A stretch of DNA of 64,000 bases from Pseudothermotoga thermarum DSM 5069. GTDB lineage: Bacteria; Thermotogota; Thermotogae; Thermotogales; DSM-5069. The notes beneath the pieces are model-generated. The model was not told the origin of the DNA. It made no database searches and saw only the letters and a program-made list of their open reading frames with translations. The stretch spans positions 930,001-994,000 of the forward strand of contig NC_015707.1 of NCBI RefSeq assembly GCF_000217815.1, given 5' to 3'. The number at the start of each line of letters is the position of its first letter. Position 1 is the stretch's first letter. Of this stretch, positions 18,113 to 26,467 are shown piece by piece. A program made the position numbers and the translations under genes.

Positions 18113-19051
18113 ATGATAAGAGTTCTTTTGCCATGGCAGTTGTCTTCTTTAACTCTCCCAACGACGTTGGAAAAAATTCACGTTGAATTTTATGTTGATC
18201 AAAAAGAGTATGAAAGAAAACTTATGGAAGATTTTTGGGACATAATTTATGGTCCTTTTGACGAAAGGCAGCGATCCGCCGTTTTTGTAAGCAATGTTGA
18301 ATCGTTTTTGATTGCTATAAAATATGTCGAGATCCGAAGCAAATTTGATGAATGCAAGAGGACTAGCGATATACTTGATAAGCATATAGAGCTTCAAGGA
18401 GTAAAGATCGTTGAAACGTTGAAGACCTTAAAAAAGCTTCAAATTCAAAAACCGGATTGTTTTGTGATAGTGGCGGAGAACGGCATCCAAGTAGAAGCCT
18501 ATGTAGATTATTTTTCCAATTCGTGCTATCAACAAGTCGCCGAAAAGCTCTACAAGGTGATTTTAGATGGTAAGAAGGTCGATATAATCACATCTTCGTC
18601 GCCTATTGAAAATTTAATCAACGTTTCTATTCCTCCGTTACGGGAGAGAAAAGAGGATATTCCATACATGGTGGATAAGGCTCTTTCTTGGATTCATCAA
18701 AAGCACAAGAACATAACTGTGGTTTTTCCAGATCAACATGTGATGAGGCTACTTACAAGTTACAACTGGCCCGGCAACACGGAAGAACTTGTTCGTGTAA
18801 TCTACAGATACGCCTCGGGTGAAGACATAATATCTTGTTTAAAAGACTCCATTACAGTCGATGATATAAAATCCATGAGTATGCGAGAGTACGTAAGTGA
18901 AATAGTGGCGCAAGTCGAAAAACAGTTGATTCAAGATGCTCTTCAAAAAACTTCTTGGAATCGAAAGAAAGCCGCAGCCATGCTTGGATTAAACTATAAA
19001 ACACTTTCTTACAAGATAAAAAAGTATGGAATCAAAAGGACAAAGCCTTGA
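18113..19051 (+). CDS. Degenerate NtrC-like regulator with Fis-type helix-turn-helix
   Basis: 312 residues. The carboxy half is recognisable as a sigma-54 enhancer-binding protein: VSIPPLRERKEDIP, then NWPGNTEELVRVIYRYA, and a Fis helix-turn-helix ending in WNRKKAAAMLGLNYKTLSYK. The Walker A motif, the Walker B DEIGE and the GAFTGA sigma-54 loop are absent. The amino-terminal 150 residues are not recognised. ATP-driven activation of sigma-54 is therefore impossible; it is more likely a simple DNA-binding regulator derived from such a protein. It begins 4 bases after the Ptb gene. Confidence 0.82.
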   Translation: MIRVLLPWQLSSLTLPTTLEKIHVEFYVDQKEYERKLMEDFWDIIYGPFDERQRSAVFVSNVESFLIAIKYVEIRSKFDECKRTSDILDKHIELQGVKIVETLKTLKKLQIQKPDCFVIVAENGIQVEAYVDYFSNSCYQQVAEKLYKVILDGKKVDIITSSSPIENLINVSIPPLRERKEDIPYMVDKALSWIHQKHKNITVVFPDQHVMRLLTSYNWPGNTEELVRVIYRYASGEDIISCLKDSITVDDIKSMSMREYVSEIVAQVEKQLIQDALQKTSWNRKKAAAMLGLNYKTLSYKIKKYGIKRTKP

Positions 19052-19068
19052 TATCTTGAAAGAAGCAT

Positions 19069-19653
19069 ATGAAAGTCCAAAAAACTTATTTGAATAAACT
19101 TTACGAAAAAGCCGAACAAGTTATGGATTTGTACAAAAAATTTGATAAACGAATTGAACTGATTAGACCGAGTTTGCCGGCTTGCCCGTACGGTTGCAGG
19201 GATTGTTGTTTGACAGATGTTGAAAATATAGAGGCAAGCATTTTGGAATTTTTCCCATTGGTTATAAAGTGGCATAAAGAGAACGTTTTAGTTCAAAAAT
19301 ACGAAGAATATAAAGCAGCAACTGAAAGTTCTTTATGTGTCTTTTTACAACCTGACCATACGTTGCTTCCACAGGGTGGTTGCACGATCTACGAGTTTCG
19401 TCCGTTGGTTTGTAGATTGTTTGGATCAAGTGCCTTATTGAAAAAAAGACAATTAGATTATCTAGCGTGCAAAAAGTTGAAATCACAAAGCTTTGACACA
19501 GCTATGTTGCCGATTGCTAACGATTTTAACGATAAATTGATAACTATAGATCCTTACCTTGCCGTTAAAAAGTACCCGATAAATGAGGCTTTGAAAAAAG
19601 CTTTGGAGTATGTCTTAAGCTACGATTATTTCTTCAGAGCAACTGCTTCGTGA
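19069..19653 (+). CDS. YkgJ-type cysteine-cluster protein
   Basis: 194 residues. Cysteines cluster as CPYGCRDCCLTD (residues about 39-50) and later CTIYEFRPLVCRLFG and ACKKL, the pattern of the YkgJ (CxxxCxxCC) family, which is thought to bind zinc or an iron-sulfur cluster. Function unknown. The ATG at 19069 has no obvious strong ribosome site, and the gene follows the NtrC-like gene by 17 bases, so coupling is likely. Confidence 0.85.
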   Translation: MKVQKTYLNKLYEKAEQVMDLYKKFDKRIELIRPSLPACPYGCRDCCLTDVENIEASILEFFPLVIKWHKENVLVQKYEEYKAATESSLCVFLQPDHTLLPQGGCTIYEFRPLVCRLFGSSALLKKRQLDYLACKKLKSQSFDTAMLPIANDFNDKLITIDPYLAVKKYPINEALKKALEYVLSYDYFFRATAS

Positions 19654-19683
19654 TGAATTATCAAGTTCGTTGGGGGTGGAAGG

Positions 19684-20247
19684 ATGGTGCTATTCAAAGA
19701 AGCAGGAGAACATAATACCGAAGAAACCTTGAAATTAGCCATAGAAGAGGCAAGGAAATTTGGTAAAAAGCTTTTGATTGCCTCAACAACGGGAAAGAGT
19801 GCCAAGAAAGCTTTGGAAATGATTCCAGACGACTTTCAGCTAATTGTCGTAACGCATCATACAGGGTTCAAGCAGGTGGATGAACAAGAGTTCCCCGAAG
19901 AAGTAAGAAATTTGCTTTTACAAAAAGGCCACAAAGTCTTGACGGCCACGCACGTTTTATCTGGTATTGAAAGAGCCTTTAGAAGAGAATATCAAGGTAT
20001 TCATCTGGCTGAGATTGTGGCAAATACATTGAGGTTGTTCTCGCAAGGTATGAAAGTTTGTGTGGAAATTGCTCTGATGGCCGCAGATGCTGGTTTGGTG
20101 AAATGCTCTGAATGGATTGTAACGTGTGGAGGCACTTCAAGAGGACTTGATACATGCGTTGTTCTAAAACCAGCAAATACATCAAGAATGCTTGAACTCA
20201 GGATAGGTAAGATTATCTGCATGCCTTCTGATTGTCCAAACATTTGA
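19684..20247 (+). CDS. Pyruvate kinase carboxy-terminal-domain-like protein
   Basis: 187 residues resembling the stand-alone 'pyruvate kinase alpha/beta domain' family: an amino-terminal helix-strand unit (EETLKLAIEEARKFGKKLLI, ASTTGKSAKKAL), a HHTGF segment, and a carboxy-terminal CGGTSRGLDTCVVLKPA. No catalytic TIM barrel is present. In pyruvate kinase this domain binds effectors, so a ligand-binding or phosphate-sensing role is an inference only. GGGGGTGGAAGG precedes the ATG. Confidence 0.82.
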   Translation: MVLFKEAGEHNTEETLKLAIEEARKFGKKLLIASTTGKSAKKALEMIPDDFQLIVVTHHTGFKQVDEQEFPEEVRNLLLQKGHKVLTATHVLSGIERAFRREYQGIHLAEIVANTLRLFSQGMKVCVEIALMAADAGLVKCSEWIVTCGGTSRGLDTCVVLKPANTSRMLELRIGKIICMPSDCPNI

Positions 20248-20271
20248 AACAAGTTCGCTGGTTGTTTTTTT
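20248..20271 (+). terminator. Weak terminator candidate
   Basis: AACAA (20248-20252) can pair with TTGTT (20262-20266), followed by a run of seven T. The stem is only 5 bp and AT-rich, so it is a weak candidate for the end of the 12.8-20.2 kb series. Confidence 0.35.
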
Positions 20272-20592
20272 GTCGTGGCGTCGCTCAGAGTAAGTTAGGT
20301 TTTGCCATGGGGAGAATACTGGTGAAATGCAAGCAACCATGTTAGCATCTTTTGGCTAAGTTTTAATTGAGTTTTAGGTGAAAAGATACTAGAATGAAGT
20401 TGTTGTTACGATCTTTAAAATTTTGCTTGCAGGTTCGATTTTTAGCTTTTAGGGTGATTTTTCGACTTGAAGACGCTTAAAAATACGGTGATTATGGGTT
20501 TGTTTGAGGATGTTAGATTTTTTCTGGTGTATATTGTATTAATGGACTAGTCCAAAAGAGAACCAAAGGAGAAAACCTTTGGAGGTTTTGAC
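20272..20592. other. Non-coding stretch, possible leader of a small peptide gene
   Basis: No gene of normal size was found. Near its right end an inverted repeat, CCAAAGG (20563-20569) and CCTTTGG (20576-20582), overlaps a GGAGG ribosome site (20581-20585), and an AT-rich TATATT lies at 20530-20535. The remainder (20272-20520) shows nothing that could be identified. Confidence 0.4.
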
Positions 20593-20655
20593 GTGTTTTT
20601 TTGGTTTAACTTGAAGGATGTTGGTATGAAAGAAATATACAAATTTAAGATGTAG
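20593..20655 (+). CDS. Possible 20-residue peptide gene
   Basis: GTG at 20593, seven bases after a perfect GGAGG, opens a short frame ending TAG at 20653-20655. The product, MFFWFNLKDVGMKEIYKFKM, is hydrophobic and aromatic at the start and basic at the end, with net positive charge. Evidence is limited to the ribosome site, its spacing, the overlapping hairpin and the following terminator at 20731. No homologue is recognised. It may be a real microprotein, a leader peptide or chance. Confidence 0.35.
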   Translation: MFFWFNLKDVGMKEIYKFKM

Positions 20656-20730
20656 TAAGTTTTTCAACAGGGAAAAAGTTGAGGATCGAGAGCAGATACT
20701 CAAAAGGAAAAAAATAGAATATCGAATTAA

Positions 20731-20760
20731 AAAAAGCGGGCTTTTATGCCCGCTTTTTGT
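20731..20760. terminator. Bidirectional rho-independent terminator
   Basis: AAAAAGCGGGC (20731-20741), loop TTTTAT, then GCCCGC (20748-20753) and TTTTTGT. A-runs and T-runs on both sides make it work on either strand. It would end any rightward transcript over 20593-20655 and the long leftward operon that finishes at 20790. Confidence 0.88.
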
Positions 20761-20789
20761 TTTTATACCTAAGTCAATTTTGAAAATTT

Positions 20790-20957
20790 CTACTTGTTTT
20801 TCTTTTGCTTTGACAGCTTGATCGCTATGTAATTTTCGTTTTTATGCATTATCGCGTACCTGTCTCCCTTTTCCTTCACCAGGATTTCCAAAAGTTCATA
20901 ACCTTCTTTGACCTTTTTTTCTATCTTTTTTCGATCGGATTCATTCAGTTCTTCCAT
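20790..20957 (-). CDS. Small hypothetical protein (55 residues)
   Basis: Charged 55-residue protein, amino end MEELNESDRKKIEKKVKEGY, ending in a lysine-rich tail. It has no membrane segment and no recognised domain. GGGAGGTGA sits 5 bases before the ATG at 20957, strong enough to choose this start over the longer reading to 21110 inside uxaC. Four bases separate it from the uxaC stop, so it is the last gene of the long leftward run. Confidence 0.75.
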   Translation of the reverse strand: MEELNESDRKKIEKKVKEGYELLEILVKEKGDRYAIMHKNENYIAIKLSKQKKNK

Positions 20958-20961
20958 AATT

Positions 20962-22329
20962 TCACCTCCCGAAGAAAAATTCTTTTGGCCGCAAGTAAGA
21001 GAGATTTTTGCACAATTCAAAAGCTTCAGGTTCTGGAATTTGACCTTTCTCAACCATATTAGCAACAACATCGCACAAAACGCGTCTGAACATTTCGGTG
21101 CGTGATCCATAAGACATCAATTTTCTAGAATCTGTAACCATTCCCACAAAGTTGCTCAAAAGATCAACAGTTGCAATGTATTCAAGCTGGCTTCTCATAC
21201 CGTAAGGACTGTCGTTGAACCACCAAGGAGCTCCGATGAAGACATTCTCAAATGCTCGAGCAATTGTTGCAATCATTGGTAAACATCCTGGATCCAAACA
21301 GTAGAGAACCATTTTAAGTCTTCCATCAAAATAATTGAAAAATTGCCTCATGCCTTTTGCGATGTTCACATATCCAGCAACTATGTCTCCTCCACTGTCT
21401 GGTCCAAGGGCTTTGTAAAGCTTGTCACGGTAATCTCTCAACGCACCTATGTGTAGTTGCATAACCCAATTCTTTTCAACATTCATCTCACCAAATTGGT
21501 ACATCATGTAAGCCAGGAACTTTTCGGCATCTTTTTCAGTTGCAACACCTGTGAGAGCTTTTGAAAAGATTTTGCTTGCTTCCTCTTTTGAAACGTATTC
21601 AAAGTTTGGTTCAAGTATTGCATGATCGGTGCATCTGCATCCAAGTTGTGCAAAGTAATCATGAGTTTTCTTAAGTGCTTCTATGAAATCATCAAGGTTG
21701 ACAATGGATATGTTTGTTCTTTGTTCTAGTTTTTTTATGTAATCTTTCCAATCGGGTTTATCAATTCTGCAAGCTCTATCAGGTCTCCATGTTGGTAATA
21801 TCCGCACAGCAGGAAATTCTTCTTGTAGCTTTTTATGGTAAATCAAATCATCGGCTGGATCATCCGTTGTGCACATGATCTCAACGTTCATATCGACCAA
21901 AAGTTGTCTTGGTTTCATGTGATCTTTTTTCAACAATTCTTTCGTTTTGTTCCATATTAAATCAGCTGTTTCTTTTCGAATGATTTCTTGTATACCAAAA
22001 CGTCTTCTCAAATCGAGGTGTATCCACTCGTAGGTGGGATTACCAACAAACCTTGGAAAAACGGTTGCAAGAGCAACCCATTTTTCGTAATTTGAAGCTT
22101 TACCTGTAATTCTTTCCTCGTCTATCCCACTTCTTCGCATCAGTTCCCAAACGTAGTGATCGGTTGCAGCCTCAACTTGCCAAATGTCTTCCCAGCCCTT
22201 GTTCTCATAGATTTCTCTCACATCGCAGTGGTTGTGTGCATCCACAATTGGAAGATCTTTTACAGATTCGTACAAAACCAATGCAAAGTCGCTGGAAAGT
22301 AAGTACTTTTCCCCAAGAAACTTCATCAC
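20962..22329 (-). CDS. uxaC: Uronate isomerase
   Basis: Interconverts glucuronate/galacturonate and fructuronate/tagaturonate, the first step of hexuronate breakdown (pectin and xylan side chains). 455 residues, the family length. VDAHNHCDVREI near residue 30 supplies the metal-binding HxH of the amidohydrolase barrel. It lies at the end of a mostly housekeeping run, without the other uronate genes nearby, so it is probably expressed constitutively with its neighbours. Confidence 0.93.
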   Translation of the reverse strand: MMKFLGEKYLLSSDFALVLYESVKDLPIVDAHNHCDVREIYENKGWEDIWQVEAATDHYVWELMRRSGIDEERITGKASNYEKWVALATVFPRFVGNPTYEWIHLDLRRRFGIQEIIRKETADLIWNKTKELLKKDHMKPRQLLVDMNVEIMCTTDDPADDLIYHKKLQEEFPAVRILPTWRPDRACRIDKPDWKDYIKKLEQRTNISIVNLDDFIEALKKTHDYFAQLGCRCTDHAILEPNFEYVSKEEASKIFSKALTGVATEKDAEKFLAYMMYQFGEMNVEKNWVMQLHIGALRDYRDKLYKALGPDSGGDIVAGYVNIAKGMRQFFNYFDGRLKMVLYCLDPGCLPMIATIARAFENVFIGAPWWFNDSPYGMRSQLEYIATVDLLSNFVGMVTDSRKLMSYGSRTEMFRRVLCDVVANMVEKGQIPEPEAFELCKNLSYLRPKEFFFGR

Positions 22330-23400
22330 TCATTCCTCCTTCATGTAAATTTTTTCAACGTGTGGACATGTCATGGCTCTTAAAAGAGCTGCATAAGATA
22401 AACGAAAAGAAATAAAATCGCCAAGTTTCAAATCAATTTTGCATTCGGTTATATCCACCAAAGTGTGATCACTTGAGGCGTGTATGACCTGCGCACCGTC
22501 CAGGAGAGGGATGAGTTGCTTTGGTACGGTGTCCTGTTCGCCTAAAGCAAGTATTGCCCTTTTTCTTGGACCTTTGTCAATGAACTGAGGTTTGCGACCA
22601 AAGGCGTCAAAACCTATTTCTCCTTCAGGCACAGATGGCTTGGTTTTTATCTCTATGATTTCAGCTTTCAAAATGAAGGTGTCTTGGTTCAACCATTTGA
22701 TCACTCTATCATTTGTCACATCGGTACCAAGGAATATTGCCTCTCCAATCCTCAGTTGATTTATTTGGGGTGGTAATTTTCCTTCCTCAACCAATCTCAG
22801 AGTCGCGGTTGCACCACCTGAAACTATCTGAACGTCAAGCCCTTTTTCGGTCAGTTTCTCTTTAACCGAAATTAGTTTTGCCAAAGTTTCTGGTGTTGGA
22901 ATTACCCCTCCATAACATCCAAGGTTTGTTCCGATACCAACGATTCTTGCCTTTTTACATAGCTTAAAACTTGCAAAGATTTCTTCAACGGCTTCTTTGT
23001 ACCAAACACCTTCGCGTAGATCCCCTACGTCGACCATGTAAATTAACTTTGGGCTTTTTGAAAGCTGTTGTGCAAGTTCTTCGATCCATTCAACAGTTTG
23101 TGGTTCAGAAACAAGGATATAGTCGCAATACTGAACCACTTTTTCCAACTCGCTTTTTGGTGGCACTCGAATCATCATGAATGGACCTTCTATTCCATTT
23201 TTCAAAAGTCTCTCGATGTTTTGTATTCTCGATTCCGCTATGATTTTTATTCCAGCTTGCCTTAAAATTTCTGCCAACGTTGGATCTCCGAGGCTAACTT
23301 TTGTAACTCCTACAACTTCTATTCCAAAGCTTTTACACAGCGATAGTACTTTTTCGGCGTTTTCACGTACCTTGGGTAAGTGTATTTCAAGGAAAGGCAC
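22330..23400 (-). CDS. PLP-dependent amino-acid racemase (ornithine/lysine racemase type)
   Basis: 356 residues, alanine-racemase amino-terminal barrel fold. The PLP lysine is in EVVGVTKVSLGD (about residue 34). Later segments (VDVGDLREG, GIGTNLGCYGG, LRIGEAIFLGTD) match the ornithine-racemase-like group rather than biosynthetic Alr, which usually has a longer beta domain. Thermotoga proteins of this group have been linked to lysine/ornithine racemisation; the exact substrate here is inferred. GTG start with AGGAGG upstream. It is directly adjacent to uxaC. Confidence 0.85.
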   Translation of the reverse strand: MPFLEIHLPKVRENAEKVLSLCKSFGIEVVGVTKVSLGDPTLAEILRQAGIKIIAESRIQNIERLLKNGIEGPFMMIRVPPKSELEKVVQYCDYILVSEPQTVEWIEELAQQLSKSPKLIYMVDVGDLREGVWYKEAVEEIFASFKLCKKARIVGIGTNLGCYGGVIPTPETLAKLISVKEKLTEKGLDVQIVSGGATATLRLVEEGKLPPQINQLRIGEAIFLGTDVTNDRVIKWLNQDTFILKAEIIEIKTKPSVPEGEIGFDAFGRKPQFIDKGPRKRAILALGEQDTVPKQLIPLLDGAQVIHASSDHTLVDITECKIDLKLGDFISFRLSYAALLRAMTCPHVEKIYMKEE

Positions 23401-23429
23401 CGGACTTGTTCCTCCTTGGAAAATGAATT

Positions 23430-24317
23430 TTATTCAATCTCAGCTTTCATCCCTATTTCGTTGAGGATTATGAAGTCTTTGTTTCTCCAATCTTTTTTGA
23501 CCTTGACATGCAGATCAAGGTACACCTTTTTTCCGACGAGTTGTTCTATTTCCAAGCGTGCCAACGTGCCAATTTGTTTTATCATGGAACCGTTCTTTCC
23601 TATCAAAATTCCCTTTTGTGAGTCTCTTTCGACGTATACAGTGGCAGCAACGTACAGAACCCCATTGCTTCTTTCGGCAATTTCATCAACTATCACCGCA
23701 ACGCAATGTGGAACTTCTTCTCGAGTGAGTAGCAATATTTTTTCACGTATTATTTCCGATATCTGGAAGGATAAAGGCCTGTCGGTGACCATATCGGTTG
23801 GGAAGTACTGTGGACCTTCAGGAAGCGCTTCTTTCACAGCATTAAGAAGCTCGCTTATTCCAATACCTTTGACAACACTTGTGAAGAAGACCTTTTCAAT
23901 TTCAAGTTTTTGCTTTATCAATTCAGGTATCTTCTCATAATCGTCTGCTATGTCAATTTTGTTTACAACCAAAAAGACTCTATTCTTGGCTTGGTTGAGA
24001 ATGTTGCATATGCGATCTTCTGGATCTCCAACCCCTCTTGAGGCATCAACCACAAAGAGTATTAAATCAACGTGCTTCAAAGCTTGAATTGCAGATCTCA
24101 CCATGAACTCTCCTAGTCTGTGAAGTGGCTCATGAATTCCAGGTGTGTCTACAAAGATTATCTGACTCTCTGAATCGTTGTATATACACCTGATGGTGTT
24201 TCTTGTAGTTTGAGGTTTTTCAGTAACTATGACGGCTTTGCGGCCAAGGAAAGAGTTTATCAAACTCGATTTTCCAACGTTTGGCCGCCCAACGAGTGTT
24301 ACAAAACCTGATTTCAA
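23430..24317 (-). CDS. era: GTPase Era
   Basis: Essential GTPase that binds 16S rRNA and assists 30S assembly. 295 residues. G1 [10 protein letters not shown]3 [10 protein letters not shown]4 NKIDIA, and a carboxy-terminal KH domain ([19 protein letters not shown]). It begins with TTG at 24317, after AAGGGGTGA, and overlaps the cdd stop by 4 bases. Confidence 0.96.
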   Translation of the reverse strand: MKSGFVTLVGRPNVGKSSLINSFLGRKAVIVTEKPQTTRNTIRCIYNDSESQIIFVDTPGIHEPLHRLGEFMVRSAIQALKHVDLILFVVDASRGVGDPEDRICNILNQAKNRVFLVVNKIDIADDYEKIPELIKQKLEIEKVFFTSVVKGIGISELLNAVKEALPEGPQYFPTDMVTDRPLSFQISEIIREKILLLTREEVPHCVAVIVDEIAERSNGVLYVAATVYVERDSQKGILIGKNGSMIKQIGTLARLEIEQLVGKKVYLDLHVKVKKDWRNKDFIILNEIGMKAEIE

Positions 24318-24718
24318 GTTTGCTCACCCCTTAAATTGAAAGCGTATGGTAATAATTCCTCAACGCAAGTTATTCGATACTTTCCATCTTTTCCAACAAG
24401 GATCACCTCAAAATTTCCAAACTCTGCCATCACCTGTCTGCACGCACCGCATGGACTAACTGGTAGTGGTGTATTTGCCACTACAACTAATTTTTCAAAT
24501 TCTCTTTCTCCATCAGCCACCGCAGAGAAGATGGCAACGCGTTCGGCACATATTGTCAAACCATACGATGCGTTTTCAACGTTGCAGCCCAAGTAAACTT
24601 TTCCGCTTTTTGTGAGCAAGGCTGCGCCAACCTTGAAATTCGAATACGGAGCATAAGCTTTTTGCATGGCTTTTAAAGCAAGCTCTATTAATTCCTCATT
24701 TTTTGGCTTTATTTTCAT
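24314..24718 (-). CDS. cdd: Cytidine deaminase
   Basis: Pyrimidine salvage enzyme that deaminates cytidine and deoxycytidine. 134 residues, the tetrameric small type. Zinc site: [10 protein letters not shown] (Cys and catalytic Glu) and PCGACRQVM (two Cys). [14 protein letters not shown] is the family amino-terminal motif. The ATG lies inside the upstream corC-like gene (23-base overlap). The cdd-era pairing is common in Firmicutes and Thermotogae. Confidence 0.96.
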   Translation of the reverse strand: MKIKPKNEELIELALKAMQKAYAPYSNFKVGAALLTKSGKVYLGCNVENASYGLTICAERVAIFSAVADGEREFEKLVVVANTPLPVSPCGACRQVMAEFGNFEVILVGKDGKYRITCVEELLPYAFNLRGEQT

Positions 24719-25991
24719 CCACCCCTTTAACAGTTATCAAAACTCTTTCAATTCGATTTTTTGTAGCCGCAACTATTTTGAAGTGAAATTTACCAACTGT
24801 TATTTCCTCTCCAACAGACGGTATGCGTTGGAAAAATTCTAGCAAAAATCCGGCGAGCGTTTCATGCTCAGTTTCAGGGAGTTCAACGTCAAGTTCTCTC
24901 TCTAAGTCGTTTATAGGAATGGTTGCTTTGACCAAATAAGTATTTTCGGAGATTTTCTTTATTTCGTTTACCTCATCGTAATCGTACTCATCCATGATTT
25001 CTCCAACAAGTTCTTCCAATATGTCCTCCAATGTCACGATTCCTGCGGTACCACCAAATTCATCCACAACTATTGCAAGATGTACCTTTTTTTCCTTGAA
25101 TATTTTTAGCAGCGTGCTTACTTTCATTGTTTCTGGAACGAAAATTGGCTCTCGCATTATTTCTTTGACTTTCTTGTTCAGCAAGTTTTCTTCGCTTGGT
25201 TTGGCAAGGAGTGTCACGACATCTTTGACATAACAAACACCCACTATGTTGTCTATATCTCCCCTGTAAACGGGTATCCTGGAATAACCTTCTTTTTCAA
25301 CAAGTTCCATTAACTCTTGAAGCGAAGCATTTTCTTCTATGGCCACAACATCCACTCTTGGAGTCATGATTTCCTTTATAGTTGTCTCACTCATTTCAAA
25401 GGTTCTTTCTACGATCAATCCTTCTTGATGACCTATTGTGCCATCTCCTTTCCCTATATTCACAGCCGCAACAATGTCATCGCTTGTTATGAAAGGCGTG
25501 CTTTCCATGGCTTGACCGCCAAAGAGTTGTACCAGTTTGTTGCTGATAAAAAGCAATACCATTATCAGCGGCGATAGCAATCTTTCTATAAGAGATATAA
25601 ACTTTACAGATTTTTCGTAAACCTTTTCGGCGTATTCTCTGGCGTATATCTTTGGAGTTATCTCTCCGAATATCAAAAGTACGATGGTTACAAACAAGGT
25701 ACTCAAGAGTACTACGATTCCTTCCTTTAAGCCCGAAAGCAATTTGATGAACAAAACCGTGGTTATCGATGAAAGCATCAGGTTTACAAAGTTGTTGGAA
25801 ACCAAAATTGCCGTGAGCAGTCTGTTAACCTTTAGAATTTTGTCCTTCTCTTCTTTTCTCAGAAGCTTTAATTTGCTAATAGAAGTTAGAGCCGTTTCAG
25901 AAGCAGAAATAAAAGCAGAAAGAATCAACAGCACAACCATTGCTAGAAATCTCAGCAGCAAATCATAACTGCTACTCAACGGATCTTCCAC
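24696..25991 (-). CDS. CNNM/CorC-type membrane protein with CBS pair
   Basis: 431 residues: an amino-terminal DUF21 membrane domain of 3-4 segments (to about residue 170), a CBS pair (IMTPRVDVVAIEENASLQEL and IMREPIFVPETMKVSTLLKI) and a carboxy-terminal CorC_HlyC domain. Members are tied to magnesium or cobalt efflux; 'hemolysin' names are historical. GTG start with AGGAGGGGAGAAG upstream. It is part of the long leftward run between rlmH and cdd. Confidence 0.9.
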   Translation of the reverse strand: MEDPLSSSYDLLLRFLAMVVLLILSAFISASETALTSISKLKLLRKEEKDKILKVNRLLTAILVSNNFVNLMLSSITTVLFIKLLSGLKEGIVVLLSTLFVTIVLLIFGEITPKIYAREYAEKVYEKSVKFISLIERLLSPLIMVLLFISNKLVQLFGGQAMESTPFITSDDIVAAVNIGKGDGTIGHQEGLIVERTFEMSETTIKEIMTPRVDVVAIEENASLQELMELVEKEGYSRIPVYRGDIDNIVGVCYVKDVVTLLAKPSEENLLNKKVKEIMREPIFVPETMKVSTLLKIFKEKKVHLAIVVDEFGGTAGIVTLEDILEELVGEIMDEYDYDEVNEIKKISENTYLVKATIPINDLERELDVELPETEHETLAGFLLEFFQRIPSVGEEITVGKFHFKIVAATKNRIERVLITVKGVDENKAKK

Positions 25992-26005
25992 TTCTTCTCC
26001 CCTCC

Positions 26006-26467
26006 TTAATAATGGTATTTTTCGTTGTTGATTATTTTAAAAGCCCTAAGCAATTGTTCTAAAAGTACAACAACAGCAAGTTGATGTGTGAAGGTCAACT
26101 TTGAAAGAGAAATCATTTCATCGGCTCTTTTTCTCAAAGTTTCACTAACGCCAAACGGTCCACCAATGACGAAAACCAAACTTTTTGGTAACGCCAGCAA
26201 ACCTTCGAAATGTTTTGCAAAACCAATGGAATCGTATTCTTTTCCTCTCTCATCAAGCAAAATTACATAGTCATCCTTTAAATGTTTCATGACTTGTTCT
26301 GCCTCTTGGTTCAACAAGTGTTCATCGCAACTTGAATCAAGATAAGTTGATCCCTTTACTTGAACAATTTGGATTCTGGAATATCCTTGCAGCATTTTCA
26401 AGTATTCTTGAACTGCAACAGTGGCAAAACCTTTCAGCTTTCCAACAACGATTATTTTAATTTTCAA
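26006..26467 (-). CDS. rlmH: 23S rRNA pseudouridine-1915 N3-methyltransferase
   Basis: SPOUT methyltransferase, 153 residues (family about 155). Knot region: YVILLDERGKEYDSIGFAKH, FVIGGPFGVSE and SLSKLTFTHQLAVVVLLEQL with the catalytic carboxy-terminal tail KIINNEKYHY. TTG start at 26467, overlapping hutI by 11 bases, with GGGGA upstream. Confidence 0.95.
   Translation of the reverse strand: MKIKIIVVGKLKGFATVAVQEYLKMLQGYSRIQIVQVKGSTYLDSSCDEHLLNQEAEQVMKHLKDDYVILLDERGKEYDSIGFAKHFEGLLALPKSLVFVIGGPFGVSETLRKRADEMISLSKLTFTHQLAVVVLLEQLLRAFKIINNEKYHY

Noticed and set aside
20272-20760. 6S RNA or another known structured RNA in the 540-base gap
   Set aside because: No long hairpin with central bubble or other known family signature could be traced by eye.
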